Positions 1 to 6,265 of a DNA stretch of 6,265 bases are shown here, one piece after another. Positions within the stretch are counted from its first letter, which is position 1. Each line of letters begins with the position of its first letter. Location of the stretch: the NCBI GenBank assembly GCA_013043915.1, contig JABEVH010000064.1, forward strand, positions 1 through 6,265, written 5' to 3'. The DNA is from Pseudomonadales bacterium (GTDB lineage: Bacteria > Pseudomonadota > Gammaproteobacteria > Pseudomonadales > Moraxellaceae). The notes beneath the pieces are model-generated. The model was not told where the DNA came from. It did no database searches and saw only the letters and a program-made list of their open reading frames with translations. The translations under genes and the position numbers were made by a program.

Positions 1-858
1 GAGTTGATCATATTGAGCGCCCGCCTCTGGCAGGCACTAGGTATTGCCGATCACGTCTATCTGGAAATCAACAGCTTGGGAGATAAGGATGCCCGTGCCA
101 GGTACCGTCAAGCCCTGGTTGATTACCTGCAAATACATCGTTCCGTGCTGGATGAGGATAGTCAACGGCGTTTGGATAGCAATCCGCTGCGTGTTCTGGA
201 CAGTAAACATCCGGCGACACAGGGGGTATTGGAACGAGCTCCCATGCTTACCGATTACCTGGATGATGCCTCAGCTGAACATTTTGCTACCTTGCGGGCA
301 CTTCTGGATAAGGCCGGCGTAGTTTATCGTGTCAACCCGCGATTGGTGCGAGGCTTGGACTACTACAATCGTGCTGTTTTTGAGTGGGTGACTACCGCAC
401 TGGGAGCCCAAGGTACCGTATGTGCAGGTGGTCGCTATGATGGCCTGGTTGCCCAGCTGGGTGGTAGTTCGACTCCTGCCGTGGGCATGGCTATAGGGCT
501 GGAGCGGCTGATTTTGCTATGTCAGGAAGTTGCTGAGCCACAACAACATCATGTCAGGCAAGCAGATGTCATGGTGTTGGGGCAGGGTGATGGATTTTCA
601 GGAGCTGCTTTGATTCTGGCTGAAAAAATCCGAGATGGTTTGTCGGGTTTGCGAGTACTGGTGCATATGGGGGGAGGGGGATTTAAGAGCCAGTTTCGAC
701 GAGCTGACAAGAGTGGAGCTAGATTTGCTTTGATCCTTGGCGAGGACGAAATCACTTCAGGCCGCGTAACGATCAAGTGGTTAAGAGAAGAGCGAGATCA
801 GGAAGTCATGAGTCAACAAGAAGCAGTCGTGTGGCTACAAACCCATTTTACCCTATGA
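1..858 (+). CDS. hisS: Histidyl-tRNA synthetase, C-terminal two thirds (5' end outside window)
   Basis: This cytoplasmic class II aminoacyl-tRNA synthetase joins histidine to tRNA-His using ATP. The frame is open to the left edge (first codon GAG), so about 140 N-terminal residues, including class II motifs 1 and 2, are missing compared with the roughly 424-residue E. coli enzyme. TTG at 4 is not a real start. Counting that TTG codon as residue 1, the histidine-specific motif VRGLDYY lies at 115-121, AGGRYDGL at 141-148, and the motif 3 signature GLER with its catalytic Arg at 165-168. From about 187 to the end is the anticodon-binding domain, with the glycine-rich stretch at 223-226 followed by FKSQF and later RADKSGAR and LILGEDE. 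The conserved NPLRVLDSK stretch is at 60-68. The gene ends in TGA. It is the first visible gene of the hisS-yfgM-bamB-der block. Every catalytic motif that should be in this part is intact, so truncation is only by the window edge. Confidence 0.98.
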   Translation, partial: ELIILSARLWQALGIADHVYLEINSLGDKDARARYRQALVDYLQIHRSVLDEDSQRRLDSNPLRVLDSKHPATQGVLERAPMLTDYLDDASAEHFATLRALLDKAGVVYRVNPRLVRGLDYYNRAVFEWVTTALGAQGTVCAGGRYDGLVAQLGGSSTPAVGMAIGLERLILLCQEVAEPQQHHVRQADVMVLGQGDGFSGAALILAEKIRDGLSGLRVLVHMGGGGFKSQFRRADKSGARFALILGEDEITSGRVTIKWLREERDQEVMSQQEAVVWLQTHFTL

Positions 859-882
859 TGGGTGAAATATTACAATCTACTG

Positions 883-888
883 AAGGAG
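883..888 (+). promoter_or_regulatory. Shine-Dalgarno site of yfgM
   Basis: AAGGAG lies ten bases before the GTG at 899. It decides the start: the GTG at 894 runs into a stop after two codons, and no ATG gives the conserved N-terminus. Confidence 0.75.
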
Positions 889-898
889 TTGCAGTGCC

Positions 899-1585
899 GT
901 GAGTCATTATTCAGAAGAAGAACAGATCGCGTCCCTCAAAGCATTTTGGGAAGATTATGGCAATGTCATCCTGTCTCTGTTGCTGCTGGCTTCCGTGGCA
1001 TTTGCTGGATGGCGATTCTGGCAAGTTCACCAGCGTAAGAATCAGGAAGAAGGAGCCATGCATTTTCAGCAGGTCATGATGGATTACGAGCAGGATCAGG
1101 CGGGTGATGCAGCGCACAATACAGCTTTGCAATCTGATGCTCATAAACTCATCGCTAGCCAGCCCAATAGTGGCTACGCTAATCTCGCCCGGTGGATGTT
1201 GGCTCGTAAGGCCGTTGATCATGGCGATCTTAACGAAGCAGCAAAGCAGCTCAATGATGTGCTTGCGCATACCCCTAATGCTGACATGGCGGCGCTGACA
1301 CATCTGCGACTGGCTCAAGTGCTGTTGGCGCAAGGGCAACCTGATGCAGCGATTAAACAGGCTCAGGCCGTGACTGAACCCGCTTATCAGGCATCTTCTC
1401 TTGAATTGCAAGGTGACGCCTGGGTGCAGGCACAAAATCTGGCCAAAGCGCATGCCGCTTATCAGGCAGCGAAAGATGCTCTGGTGGCAGCCAAACAGCC
1501 CCCTCGACCTTTACTCAATATGAAGATGGCTGACTTGGGTATCAAGCCCCAGGATGTTCCAGCTCAGGGAGTGCCTGCTTCGTGA
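899..1585 (+). CDS. yfgM: YfgM family inner-membrane TPR protein
   Basis: This is a single-pass inner-membrane protein with a periplasmic tetratricopeptide-like domain. In E. coli, YfgM associates with the SecYEG translocon and the chaperone PpiD and is thought to help periplasmic handover of secreted proteins; the role here is inferred from homology. The 228-residue product has a short acidic cytosolic N-terminus (SEEEQIASLKAFWEDYG, 5-21), one hydrophobic helix at about 22-38, then GWRFW at 37-41, matching the GWRYW of E. coli YfgM. The rest is alanine-rich paired helices typical of TPRs (about 92-200), with a closing LLNMKMADLG at 205-214 similar to the C-terminal LQMKIDNL of the family. 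It is slightly longer than the 206-residue E. coli protein, with a short Pro/Gln-rich tail. The start is GTG, supported by the upstream AAGGAG. Its TGA overlaps the GTG of bamB, which implies translational coupling. Confidence 0.93.
   Translation: MSHYSEEEQIASLKAFWEDYGNVILSLLLLASVAFAGWRFWQVHQRKNQEEGAMHFQQVMMDYEQDQAGDAAHNTALQSDAHKLIASQPNSGYANLARWMLARKAVDHGDLNEAAKQLNDVLAHTPNADMAALTHLRLAQVLLAQGQPDAAIKQAQAVTEPAYQASSLELQGDAWVQAQNLAKAHAAYQAAKDALVAAKQPPRPLLNMKMADLGIKPQDVPAQGVPAS
1566..1571 (+). promoter_or_regulatory. Shine-Dalgarno site of bamB, inside yfgM
   Basis: AGGGAG lies ten bases before the GTG at 1582, within the last codons of yfgM. It supports GTG 1582 as the bamB start, and that start gives a complete lipoprotein signal peptide. 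Confidence 0.6.
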
Positions 1586-2745
1586 GGTTTAAACACCTGG
1601 CATTACTGGCGATGGGGGTAGGTGCTTTACTTCTTGCTGCTTGCAGCTCGGATAAGCCCAAGGAAATCAAGCCCAATCCTTTGCCCAAAATGGGTAAGTC
1701 GTCGGTGACAATTCATAAGATATGGTCATTTCGTATTGGCGATGGTAATCATGGCCGCTTTCTTTTGTTGCGCCCGGCGGTTAGTGCTTCCCAGATTTTT
1801 GTTGCTTCCAGCAATGGGACTCTGGAGGCACATGACAGGGGCACAGGGCATCGGCAATGGCGGGTGCATAGCCATGCCTTATTGAGCGTAGGCGTTGAAT
1901 CTGCTTATGGTGTGGTGTTAATAGGGACCATGGATGGACGACTGCTTGCTTATGCTAGCAAGGATGGTCATGCCCTTTGGACGGCCTCTCTGGCCAGTGC
2001 CCCTATGGCTGAACCTCTGGTGGCAGCAGAAACTATATATGTTTCATGTAATGATGGCCGTCTGTATGCCTTGGATCGCTTGACGGGGAAAATACGCTGG
2101 AGTGTGGACTCCTCGGTGCCGTCCTTGTCTTTGCACGGTATGGCCAAGCCATTATTGGTAGATGGGACCTTGGTGATGGGGACGGGTGATGGGCGGCTAC
2201 TTGCTTTCAATGCCAAATCAGGCGACCCTTTATGGGATACCCATGTCATCGATTCCCAGGGGCGTACTGAACTTGAACGTATGAATGATGTCGATGGAGA
2301 CCTGGGTGCTGATGCCGACACACTTTATGCGGTCAGCTATCATGGTGGACTGGCCGCGATTGACCCCGATAATGGTCGTCATCGTTGGGACTATCGCTTG
2401 TCTTCCTGGCAAGGTGTTGCCCTGGGTATCGGCAATGTATTTGTTGTGGAAGAAGACAGCGTCATTGAAGCTGTTGATGTCTCCACAGGTAAATCAGTTT
2501 GGAAACAGTCGGACTTGCGTGGTCGTCGCTTAACTGCCCCCATCCAGATCAATGGCATGCTGCTCGTCGCTGATTTTCAGGGATGGGTGCATGTGGCCTC
2601 TGCTCTGGATGGACATTGGGTAGGACGTTATCATTTTTACAGGACAGATGGTTTTCAATCACCTCCGGTTGTCGATGGTAGCGATATCTACCTGCAAAGT
2701 GAGGCAGGCCGTGTAATTGGTCTGACCCTCCAGAAATCAAGGTGA
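1582..2745 (+). CDS. bamB: Outer-membrane assembly lipoprotein BamB (beta-propeller)
   Basis: BamB is a lipoprotein of the BAM complex. It binds the POTRA domains of BamA and helps insert beta-barrel proteins into the outer membrane. The N-terminus is a lipoprotein signal: MRFK, a hydrophobic core, then lipobox L18-A19-A20-C21. Ser follows Cys21, not the Asp that retains lipoproteins in the inner membrane, so outer-membrane sorting is expected. Eight PQQ-like propeller repeats are visible with their closing Trp or its equivalent: starting near 78, 118 (DGRLLAYASKDG), 158 (DGRLYALDRLTG), 203 (DGRLLAFNAKSG), 254 (HGGLAAIDPDNG), 292, 333 and 375. The MNDVD stretch (234-238) matches LSDVD of E. 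coli BamB, keeping both Asp residues implicated in BamA binding. The neighbouring LSLHG (182-186) aligns with E. coli LTLRG, so Arg is replaced by His185. Length, 387 residues, is normal. The gene overlaps yfgM by four bases (GTGA) and sits four bases before der. Confidence 0.96.
   Translation: MRFKHLALLAMGVGALLLAACSSDKPKEIKPNPLPKMGKSSVTIHKIWSFRIGDGNHGRFLLLRPAVSASQIFVASSNGTLEAHDRGTGHRQWRVHSHALLSVGVESAYGVVLIGTMDGRLLAYASKDGHALWTASLASAPMAEPLVAAETIYVSCNDGRLYALDRLTGKIRWSVDSSVPSLSLHGMAKPLLVDGTLVMGTGDGRLLAFNAKSGDPLWDTHVIDSQGRTELERMNDVDGDLGADADTLYAVSYHGGLAAIDPDNGRHRWDYRLSSWQGVALGIGNVFVVEEDSVIEAVDVSTGKSVWKQSDLRGRRLTAPIQINGMLLVADFQGWVHVASALDGHWVGRYHFYRTDGFQSPPVVDGSDIYLQSEAGRVIGLTLQKSR
2739..2745 (+). 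promoter_or_regulatory. Shine-Dalgarno site of der, overlapping the bamB stop
   Basis: AAGGTGA ends four bases before the der ATG and contains the TGA stop of bamB. Ribosomes finishing bamB therefore release on the der initiation site, which points to coupled translation. Confidence 0.6.
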
Positions 2746-2749
2746 ATTC

Positions 2750-4135
2750 ATGCGGCCTGTAATAGCCCTGATAGGAAGACCCAATGTAGGTAAATCAACC
2801 CTGTTTAACCAGCTGACACGCACTCGTGATGCTCTGGTGGCTGATTTTCCTGGCTTGACCCGGGATAGAAAGTATGGAGATGCACGGGTAGAAGGCAGAA
2901 GTTTTATCGTCATTGATACCGGTGGGTTAGGAGAGGGAGAGGCTGGTATCGAAGTTGGTATGGCAGAACAGTCGCGTGCAGCGATGACTGAAGCCGATAT
3001 CTTGTTTTTTATGGTTGATGCTCGGTCAGGGATGACCTCTGCAGATCAGGCTTTGGCTAAAGAAGTACGATCCCTGGAGAAGCGGGTCATTCTGGTGGTT
3101 AATAAAGTGGATGGCATGGATGAAGATACCGGAATGGCTGATTTTTTCGGGTTGGGATTCCGTGAGATGTATGCCATAGCTGCCAGTCATGGTCGCGGTG
3201 TCCTTCATCTGATTAGTCAGGTTCTGGCTGATGTTCCTGAAACGGAGCCTTCCTCAGAACAGGATCATGGTATACGCATCGCTGTGGTGGGGAGGCCCAA
3301 TGTAGGAAAGTCCACGCTGGTTAACCGGATGTTGGGTGAGGACCGTGTGGTTGTTTTTGATATGCCTGGAACTACGCGCGATAGTATCTATATTCCTTAT
3401 GAGCGTCATGGCAAACCTTATACCTTGATCGATACGGCAGGGGTGCGTCGGCGCGGCAAGGTTGATGAGGTTGTTGAAAAGTTTTCTGTCATCAAGACTC
3501 TGCAGGCTATCAAGGATGCCCATGTGGTGGTTGCCGTGCTGGATGCGCGGGAAGGAATAGTTGATCAGGATCTTCATCTGCTTGGGTATGCTCTGGAAGC
3601 AGGGAGAGCCTTGGTACTTGCCATCAACAAATGGGATGGCATGAGTGATTATGACAAGCAAATCGTTCGCCAGGAACTGGATCGACGCCTAGGTTTTGTC
3701 GATTATGTGCGAGTGCATTTCATTTCAGCTCGGCATGGGACTGGGGTAGGCGAGCTTTATCCCTCCGTGCATAGAGCTTATGATGCTGCCAGTCGTCGTG
3801 TGACGGCAGCTGAAGTTACGCGGTTGGTTGAAGATGCTATGGAGGCGCATCAGCCCCCGTTAGTGCATGGACGCCGCATCAAGCTGCGTTATGGGCACAT
3901 GGGAGGTAATTTTCCGCCCACGTTTATTTTTCACGGCAATCAGACACAGCATATCCCGGCTCCGTACCGACGCTATCTGGAGAATGTCTTTCGGCGCGAA
4001 TTACGTTTGGAGGGAACGCCGATTCGTATGGAATTTCGGTCGGGGGAAAACCCATTTAAGGATAAACCTCAGGTGTTAACACAACGACAGGTCACAAAAC
4101 GCAGGAGGCTGCTAAGATTTGTCAAGGGCAGATGA
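2750..4135 (+). CDS. der: Ribosome-assembly GTPase Der (EngA)
   Basis: Der is an essential bacterial GTPase that binds the 50S subunit and acts in its late maturation. It carries two GTPase domains in tandem and a C-terminal KH-like domain. Domain 1: G1 GRPNVGKST at 9-17, G2 Thr37 in GLTRD, G3 DTGG at 56-59, G4 NKVD at 118-121, G5 region AASHG at 144-148. Domain 2: G1 GRPNVGKST at 181-189, G2 in PGTTRD at 206-211, G3 DTAG at 228-231, G4 NKWD at 293-296, G5 SARHG at 326-330. The KH-like domain spans about 350-440 and includes HQPPLVHGRR, FHGNQ and GENPF; a basic tail (KRRRLLRF) ends the protein. All GTP-binding motifs are intact. At 461 residues it is shorter than the 490-residue E. coli protein because the acidic linker between the G domains is reduced to about 15 residues (161-175). 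ATG at 2750 gives the family N-terminus and has a good ribosome site. It is the last gene of the co-directional block. Confidence 0.98.
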   Translation: MRPVIALIGRPNVGKSTLFNQLTRTRDALVADFPGLTRDRKYGDARVEGRSFIVIDTGGLGEGEAGIEVGMAEQSRAAMTEADILFFMVDARSGMTSADQALAKEVRSLEKRVILVVNKVDGMDEDTGMADFFGLGFREMYAIAASHGRGVLHLISQVLADVPETEPSSEQDHGIRIAVVGRPNVGKSTLVNRMLGEDRVVVFDMPGTTRDSIYIPYERHGKPYTLIDTAGVRRRGKVDEVVEKFSVIKTLQAIKDAHVVVAVLDAREGIVDQDLHLLGYALEAGRALVLAINKWDGMSDYDKQIVRQELDRRLGFVDYVRVHFISARHGTGVGELYPSVHRAYDAASRRVTAAEVTRLVEDAMEAHQPPLVHGRRIKLRYGHMGGNFPPTFIFHGNQTQHIPAPYRRYLENVFRRELRLEGTPIRMEFRSGENPFKDKPQVLTQRQVTKRRRLLRFVKGR

Positions 4136-4281
4136 TCTAAAGCAAGGTGGGTCAGCTGGATTTCAGTTTAAAATAATCCGACTAAGCCCATGAAAAGCTG
4201 ATATTATTTAAAGTTATTCGGGGGGTGTCAGGGAATAGACAGGCATCCTGAGTAGTCTGCACCTACAACGATTGAGACATT
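4136..4281 (+). other. AT-rich intergenic gap with two interleaved inverted repeats
   Basis: This 146-base non-coding gap lies between der and the DUF445 gene. Two imperfectly placed inverted repeats interleave rather than nest: TCAGCT (4152-4157) with AGCTGA (4196-4201), and TTTAAAATAAT (4167-4177) with ATTATTTAAA (4203-4212), the second with one bulged A. A run of six G (4220-4225) follows. A small CAGG-CAT-CCTG palindrome lies at about 4240-4250. No GC-rich hairpin followed by a T run is visible, so I see no clear intrinsic terminator for the der operon. The function of these repeats is unknown; a regulator-binding site is possible but unproven. Confidence 0.4.
4178..4207 (+). promoter_or_regulatory. 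Weak candidate promoter for the DUF445 gene
   Basis: TATTAT at 4202-4207 is a fair sigma-70 -10 element (five of six bases match TATAAT). The best -35 at 18 bases spacing is CCGACT (4178-4183), matching only the GAC core of TTGACA. A transcript would start near 4214 and have a leader of about 70 bases. The change of spacing after der makes a separate promoter plausible, but this site is only a visual match. Confidence 0.25.
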
Positions 4282-5526
4282 ATGTGGGATAGCCTTTTTG
4301 CGATGGGGCACAGTATTTATCTCCATCATCAGCATGAATTCTGGGCATTTATCAGTATTCCGTTTGTGGCGGCGATAGTCACGTGGGTTCATGTCTGGTT
4401 TGCCATGAAGATGGTTTTCTATCCCTTGGAGTTCGTGGGCATTTGGAAGCCATGGATAGGCTGGCAAGGGATCGTTCCGCGCAAGGCCGCTAAAATGGCT
4501 GCAATTACCGTGGATAATACCCTGGCTAAGCTTGGAACCCTCGATGAGGTGTTTCGGGAAATGGAACCTCAGGTTATTGCCCAGCATATCAGCAATGAGT
4601 TGCTGAATAATGTCGAAGATTTTATCGATGAGATCATGAATGATAAAAATCATGTGCTCTGGGAAAATTTGCCCAATGCGATCAAAAAGCGCGTTTATGC
4701 GCGTGTTCGTCGTCAGTTACCGGAGGTCATGGATAAACTCGTTAGGGATATGAGCGAGAATATTGAAGACCTGATGGATCTCAAGCATATGGTGGTTAGT
4801 CGCCTTGAAGCTGATAAGGGATTGATGGTCAGGACGTTTCAGGAAGTTGGTAGTCACGAAATTGCTTTTGTTGTCAATTCCTCAATGTGGATCGGTTTGA
4901 TATTTGGTACGGTTCAGATGGTGTGCTGGAATTTCTGGCCCTACCACTGGGGCCTTCCCCTGTACGGCGCAGCCCTAGGCTATATGACGAACTGGGTGGC
5001 GATTAATATGGTATTCAGGCCACTCAATCCGGTTTATATAGGTCCTTGGAAGTTTCAGGGTGTGTTTCTGAAGCGACAGGATGATGTGGCTGAGAAGTTT
5101 TCGCAATTATCCACGCAAGAGATGATGACCATCGGTCATATCATGACTGAAATGATGACGGGCAAACGTTCTGATAGAACACGCGCTATGATTAAACGTC
5201 ATCTTTCTCCATTGCTTGATGGTGGTGTGGTTCGTACGGCCATACAGTTGACGGTAGGGCCGCAAGGCTATGCTGACTTAAAGCGTACGGTCGTTGACAT
5301 GGCTACCAAGAAATCTTTAGAACCCTTGCAAGACCCTGCGTTTAACAAAGACCGCGCTGCGGTGATCGCTCGTATATTTTCCGTGCGTATGAAAGCCATG
5401 ACACCCGCTGAATTTCAGGATTTATTGCGACCTGCTTTTCAGGAAGATGAATGGATTATCGTGGTTCTTGGTGGTATTTTTGGTTTTGTTGCTGGGTGGA
5501 TACAGTTCCTTGTAGGTTTTCAGTGA
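4282..5526 (+). CDS. DUF445 family membrane protein with an internal duplication
   Basis: This is an integral membrane protein of 414 residues; the DUF445 family has no settled function and I do not assign one. Four hydrophobic segments are visible, at about 22-46, 201-219, 225-246 and 391-412, with two long, charged, probably helical soluble regions between them (about 75-195 and 265-385). The family signature is clear in the second half: GYMTNWVAINMVFRP (233-247), then KFQGVFLKR (257-265). A degenerate copy lies in the first half: FAMKMVFYPLEFVGI (40-54), then GWQGIVPRK (60-68). The glycine-rich last helix (LGGIFGFVAGWIQ) is also typical of the family. ATG 4282 is the first start after an in-frame TGA at 4273; only a weak GAGA lies four bases before it, so translation may be modest. 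Met8 (4303) is an alternative start but would trim the N-terminus. The 3' end overlaps the convergent M23 gene by seven bases. Confidence 0.85.
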   Translation: MWDSLFAMGHSIYLHHQHEFWAFISIPFVAAIVTWVHVWFAMKMVFYPLEFVGIWKPWIGWQGIVPRKAAKMAAITVDNTLAKLGTLDEVFREMEPQVIAQHISNELLNNVEDFIDEIMNDKNHVLWENLPNAIKKRVYARVRRQLPEVMDKLVRDMSENIEDLMDLKHMVVSRLEADKGLMVRTFQEVGSHEIAFVVNSSMWIGLIFGTVQMVCWNFWPYHWGLPLYGAALGYMTNWVAINMVFRPLNPVYIGPWKFQGVFLKRQDDVAEKFSQLSTQEMMTIGHIMTEMMTGKRSDRTRAMIKRHLSPLLDGGVVRTAIQLTVGPQGYADLKRTVVDMATKKSLEPLQDPAFNKDRAAVIARIFSVRMKAMTPAEFQDLLRPAFQEDEWIIVVLGGIFGFVAGWIQFLVGFQ

Positions 5527-6265
5527 GGTAAAAGGATGGCGTTCAGTTCTGGTGTTAGTAGCAAGCGTGGGTCGATACGAACCCCGTTTAAACTGACTGA
5601 CCAGTGCAAATGCGGACCTGTTGCCCGCCCGGTATGTCCGACATAGCCCAACAGTTCCCCGGGTTTGATTTGTTGTCCTTCGTGGACAGCAATCTGGCTT
5701 AAGTGGCAGTACATGCTGACTAATCCTTGGCCTTCATCCAGCATGACCGTATTGCCATTGAAGAAGAGATTTTGTGTCATCAATACACGGCCAGCGGCAG
5801 GAGCCGTTACGGGCGCTCCTTCTGCTGCTTTGAGATCGAGGCCTGAGTGCGGGGCACGGGGTTCGCCGTTGAAAAAGCGTTTCAGCCCAAAAGCGCTCAG
5901 TACCTGATGGCTTGTAACCGGTAGTTGGCTAAGACTCAGGGCATGTGGGTCAACGCTCCCATCAAAGGTCGCAAAGTCCTCCAGTTCTTGCTTGAGCTCG
6001 CCATGTATGCGGGATAGTTCATCTGAGCTGGGATTGACCTGATGGGGATTGGTTAGCACGATATGCTGTTCGGGATAATCACGATGGGCGACAGTGAAGT
6101 GTAGGTTGTCAGCAAGGCCTGTGACGTGCAGAGTATCATCGCCGGCAGTTTGTGTCAGCGGAATGCCTACAACAGCTTGCCAGTGGCCGTCATGGCCTGT
6201 CACCAGGACTCGATGTCCGTGGTACCAAGCCTCTGGGGCAGCCGTCGCATCGGGCAGTCTACTAA
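5520..6265 (-). CDS. M23 (LytM-type) zinc metallopeptidase, 5' end outside window
   Basis: This is a predicted peptidoglycan peptidase acting in the periplasm. The frame stays open to the right edge. A GTG at 6203 could be read as a start, but the 20 upstream codons continue family-like sequence (PEAWYHGHRVLV), so the gene is partial and any signal peptide is lost. Counting from the first whole codon at the edge, the N-terminal region (1 to about 80) contains WQAVVGIPL (28-36) and resembles the beta-rich domain that precedes the catalytic domain in many M23 proteins. A charged linker (about 81-110) leads to FGLKRFFNGEPR (125-136). The LytM domain then shows every expected active-site residue: zinc ligands His139 and Asp143 in PHSGLDL and His220 in the HLH motif, plus catalytic His187 (YCHLS) and His218. 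APAAGRV, GNTVMLD and GPHLHWSVSLNGVRIDP are family hallmarks. An active enzyme is expected, in contrast to LytM activators such as EnvC or NlpD that have lost these residues. Bond specificity cannot be read from the sequence. Confidence 0.95.
   Translation of the reverse strand, partial: SRLPDATAAPEAWYHGHRVLVTGHDGHWQAVVGIPLTQTAGDDTLHVTGLADNLHFTVAHRDYPEQHIVLTNPHQVNPSSDELSRIHGELKQELEDFATFDGSVDPHALSLSQLPVTSHQVLSAFGLKRFFNGEPRAPHSGLDLKAAEGAPVTAPAAGRVLMTQNLFFNGNTVMLDEGQGLVSMYCHLSQIAVHEGQQIKPGELLGYVGHTGRATGPHLHWSVSLNGVRIDPRLLLTPELNAILLPH

Noticed and set aside
669..680. G-rich run (GGGGGGAGGGGG) in hisS, a possible frameshift spot
   Set aside because: The reading frame stays correct on both sides. 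It encodes the glycine-rich stretch expected in the anticodon-binding domain, so there is no sign of an indel.
848..876. Possible promoter for yfgM: TTACCC (848-853) with TACAAT (871-876), 17 bases apart
   Set aside because: The -10 is good but the -35 matches only three of six bases. The transcript would begin right at the Shine-Dalgarno. Co-transcription with hisS explains yfgM expression more simply.
911..1453. A 180-codon minus-strand open frame opposite yfgM
   Set aside because: The + strand frame encodes a recognisable YfgM with membrane helix and conserved ends. The antisense frame shows no domain features and is a by-product of codon composition.
2750..3700. Repeated GRPNVGKST coding segments in der, which could suggest a recent duplication or assembly artefact
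   Set aside because: Two GTPase domains in tandem are the normal architecture of Der, and the two domains differ elsewhere as expected.
4236..4255. CAGG-CAT-CCTG palindrome as a terminator of the der operon
   Set aside because: The stem is only four bases and no T run follows, so it would not act as an intrinsic terminator.
4228..4653. A 141-codon open frame on the minus strand across the start of the DUF445 gene
   Set aside because: It lies antisense to a well-supported family gene, its translation resembles nothing I recognise, and I see no convincing ribosome site. It is most likely a shadow frame.

Overview
This window comes from a gammaproteobacterial chromosome of moderate GC content. 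The main evidence is the gene order hisS-yfgM-bamB-der, all on the + strand, which is a conserved block in Escherichia, Pseudomonas and many relatives. The proteins look like ordinary vertical homologues of that class: BamB lipoprotein, YfgM, and Der with two GTPase domains. I cannot place it below class level from sequence alone. I see no mobile element, CRISPR array, tRNA, rRNA or sign of horizontal transfer.

Layout. Positions 1-858 hold the 3' two thirds of hisS, cut by the left edge. A 40-base gap with a good Shine-Dalgarno leads into yfgM (899-1585, GTG start). This overlaps bamB (1582-2745, GTG start) by four bases, and der (2750-4135) follows after four bases. These four genes read as one co-directional operon. 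A 146-base AT-rich gap (4136-4281) with a weak possible promoter separates der from a four-helix DUF445-family membrane protein (4282-5526, +). On the other strand, a LytM/M23 zinc metallopeptidase (5520-6265, -) runs off the right edge. Its stop codon lies inside the last codons of the DUF445 gene, so the two genes converge and overlap by seven bases.

Functional picture. HisS charges tRNA-His and Der acts in 50S ribosome maturation. Between them sit two envelope proteins: YfgM, an inner-membrane TPR protein linked in E. coli to the Sec translocon and the chaperone PpiD, and BamB, the beta-propeller lipoprotein of the outer-membrane BAM machine. The M23 peptidase (peptidoglycan cleavage) and the DUF445 protein (integral membrane, role unknown) add further envelope genes, but nothing here shows that they work with the operon.

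The window is mostly ordinary core genome. The points most worth a second look are an internal duplication inside the DUF445 protein, with one copy of its signature motif degenerated; an Arg-to-His difference at a position of BamB implicated in BamA binding; and the tightly overlapping convergent 3' ends of the DUF445 and M23 genes with no visible terminator. I found no convincing undescribed system.
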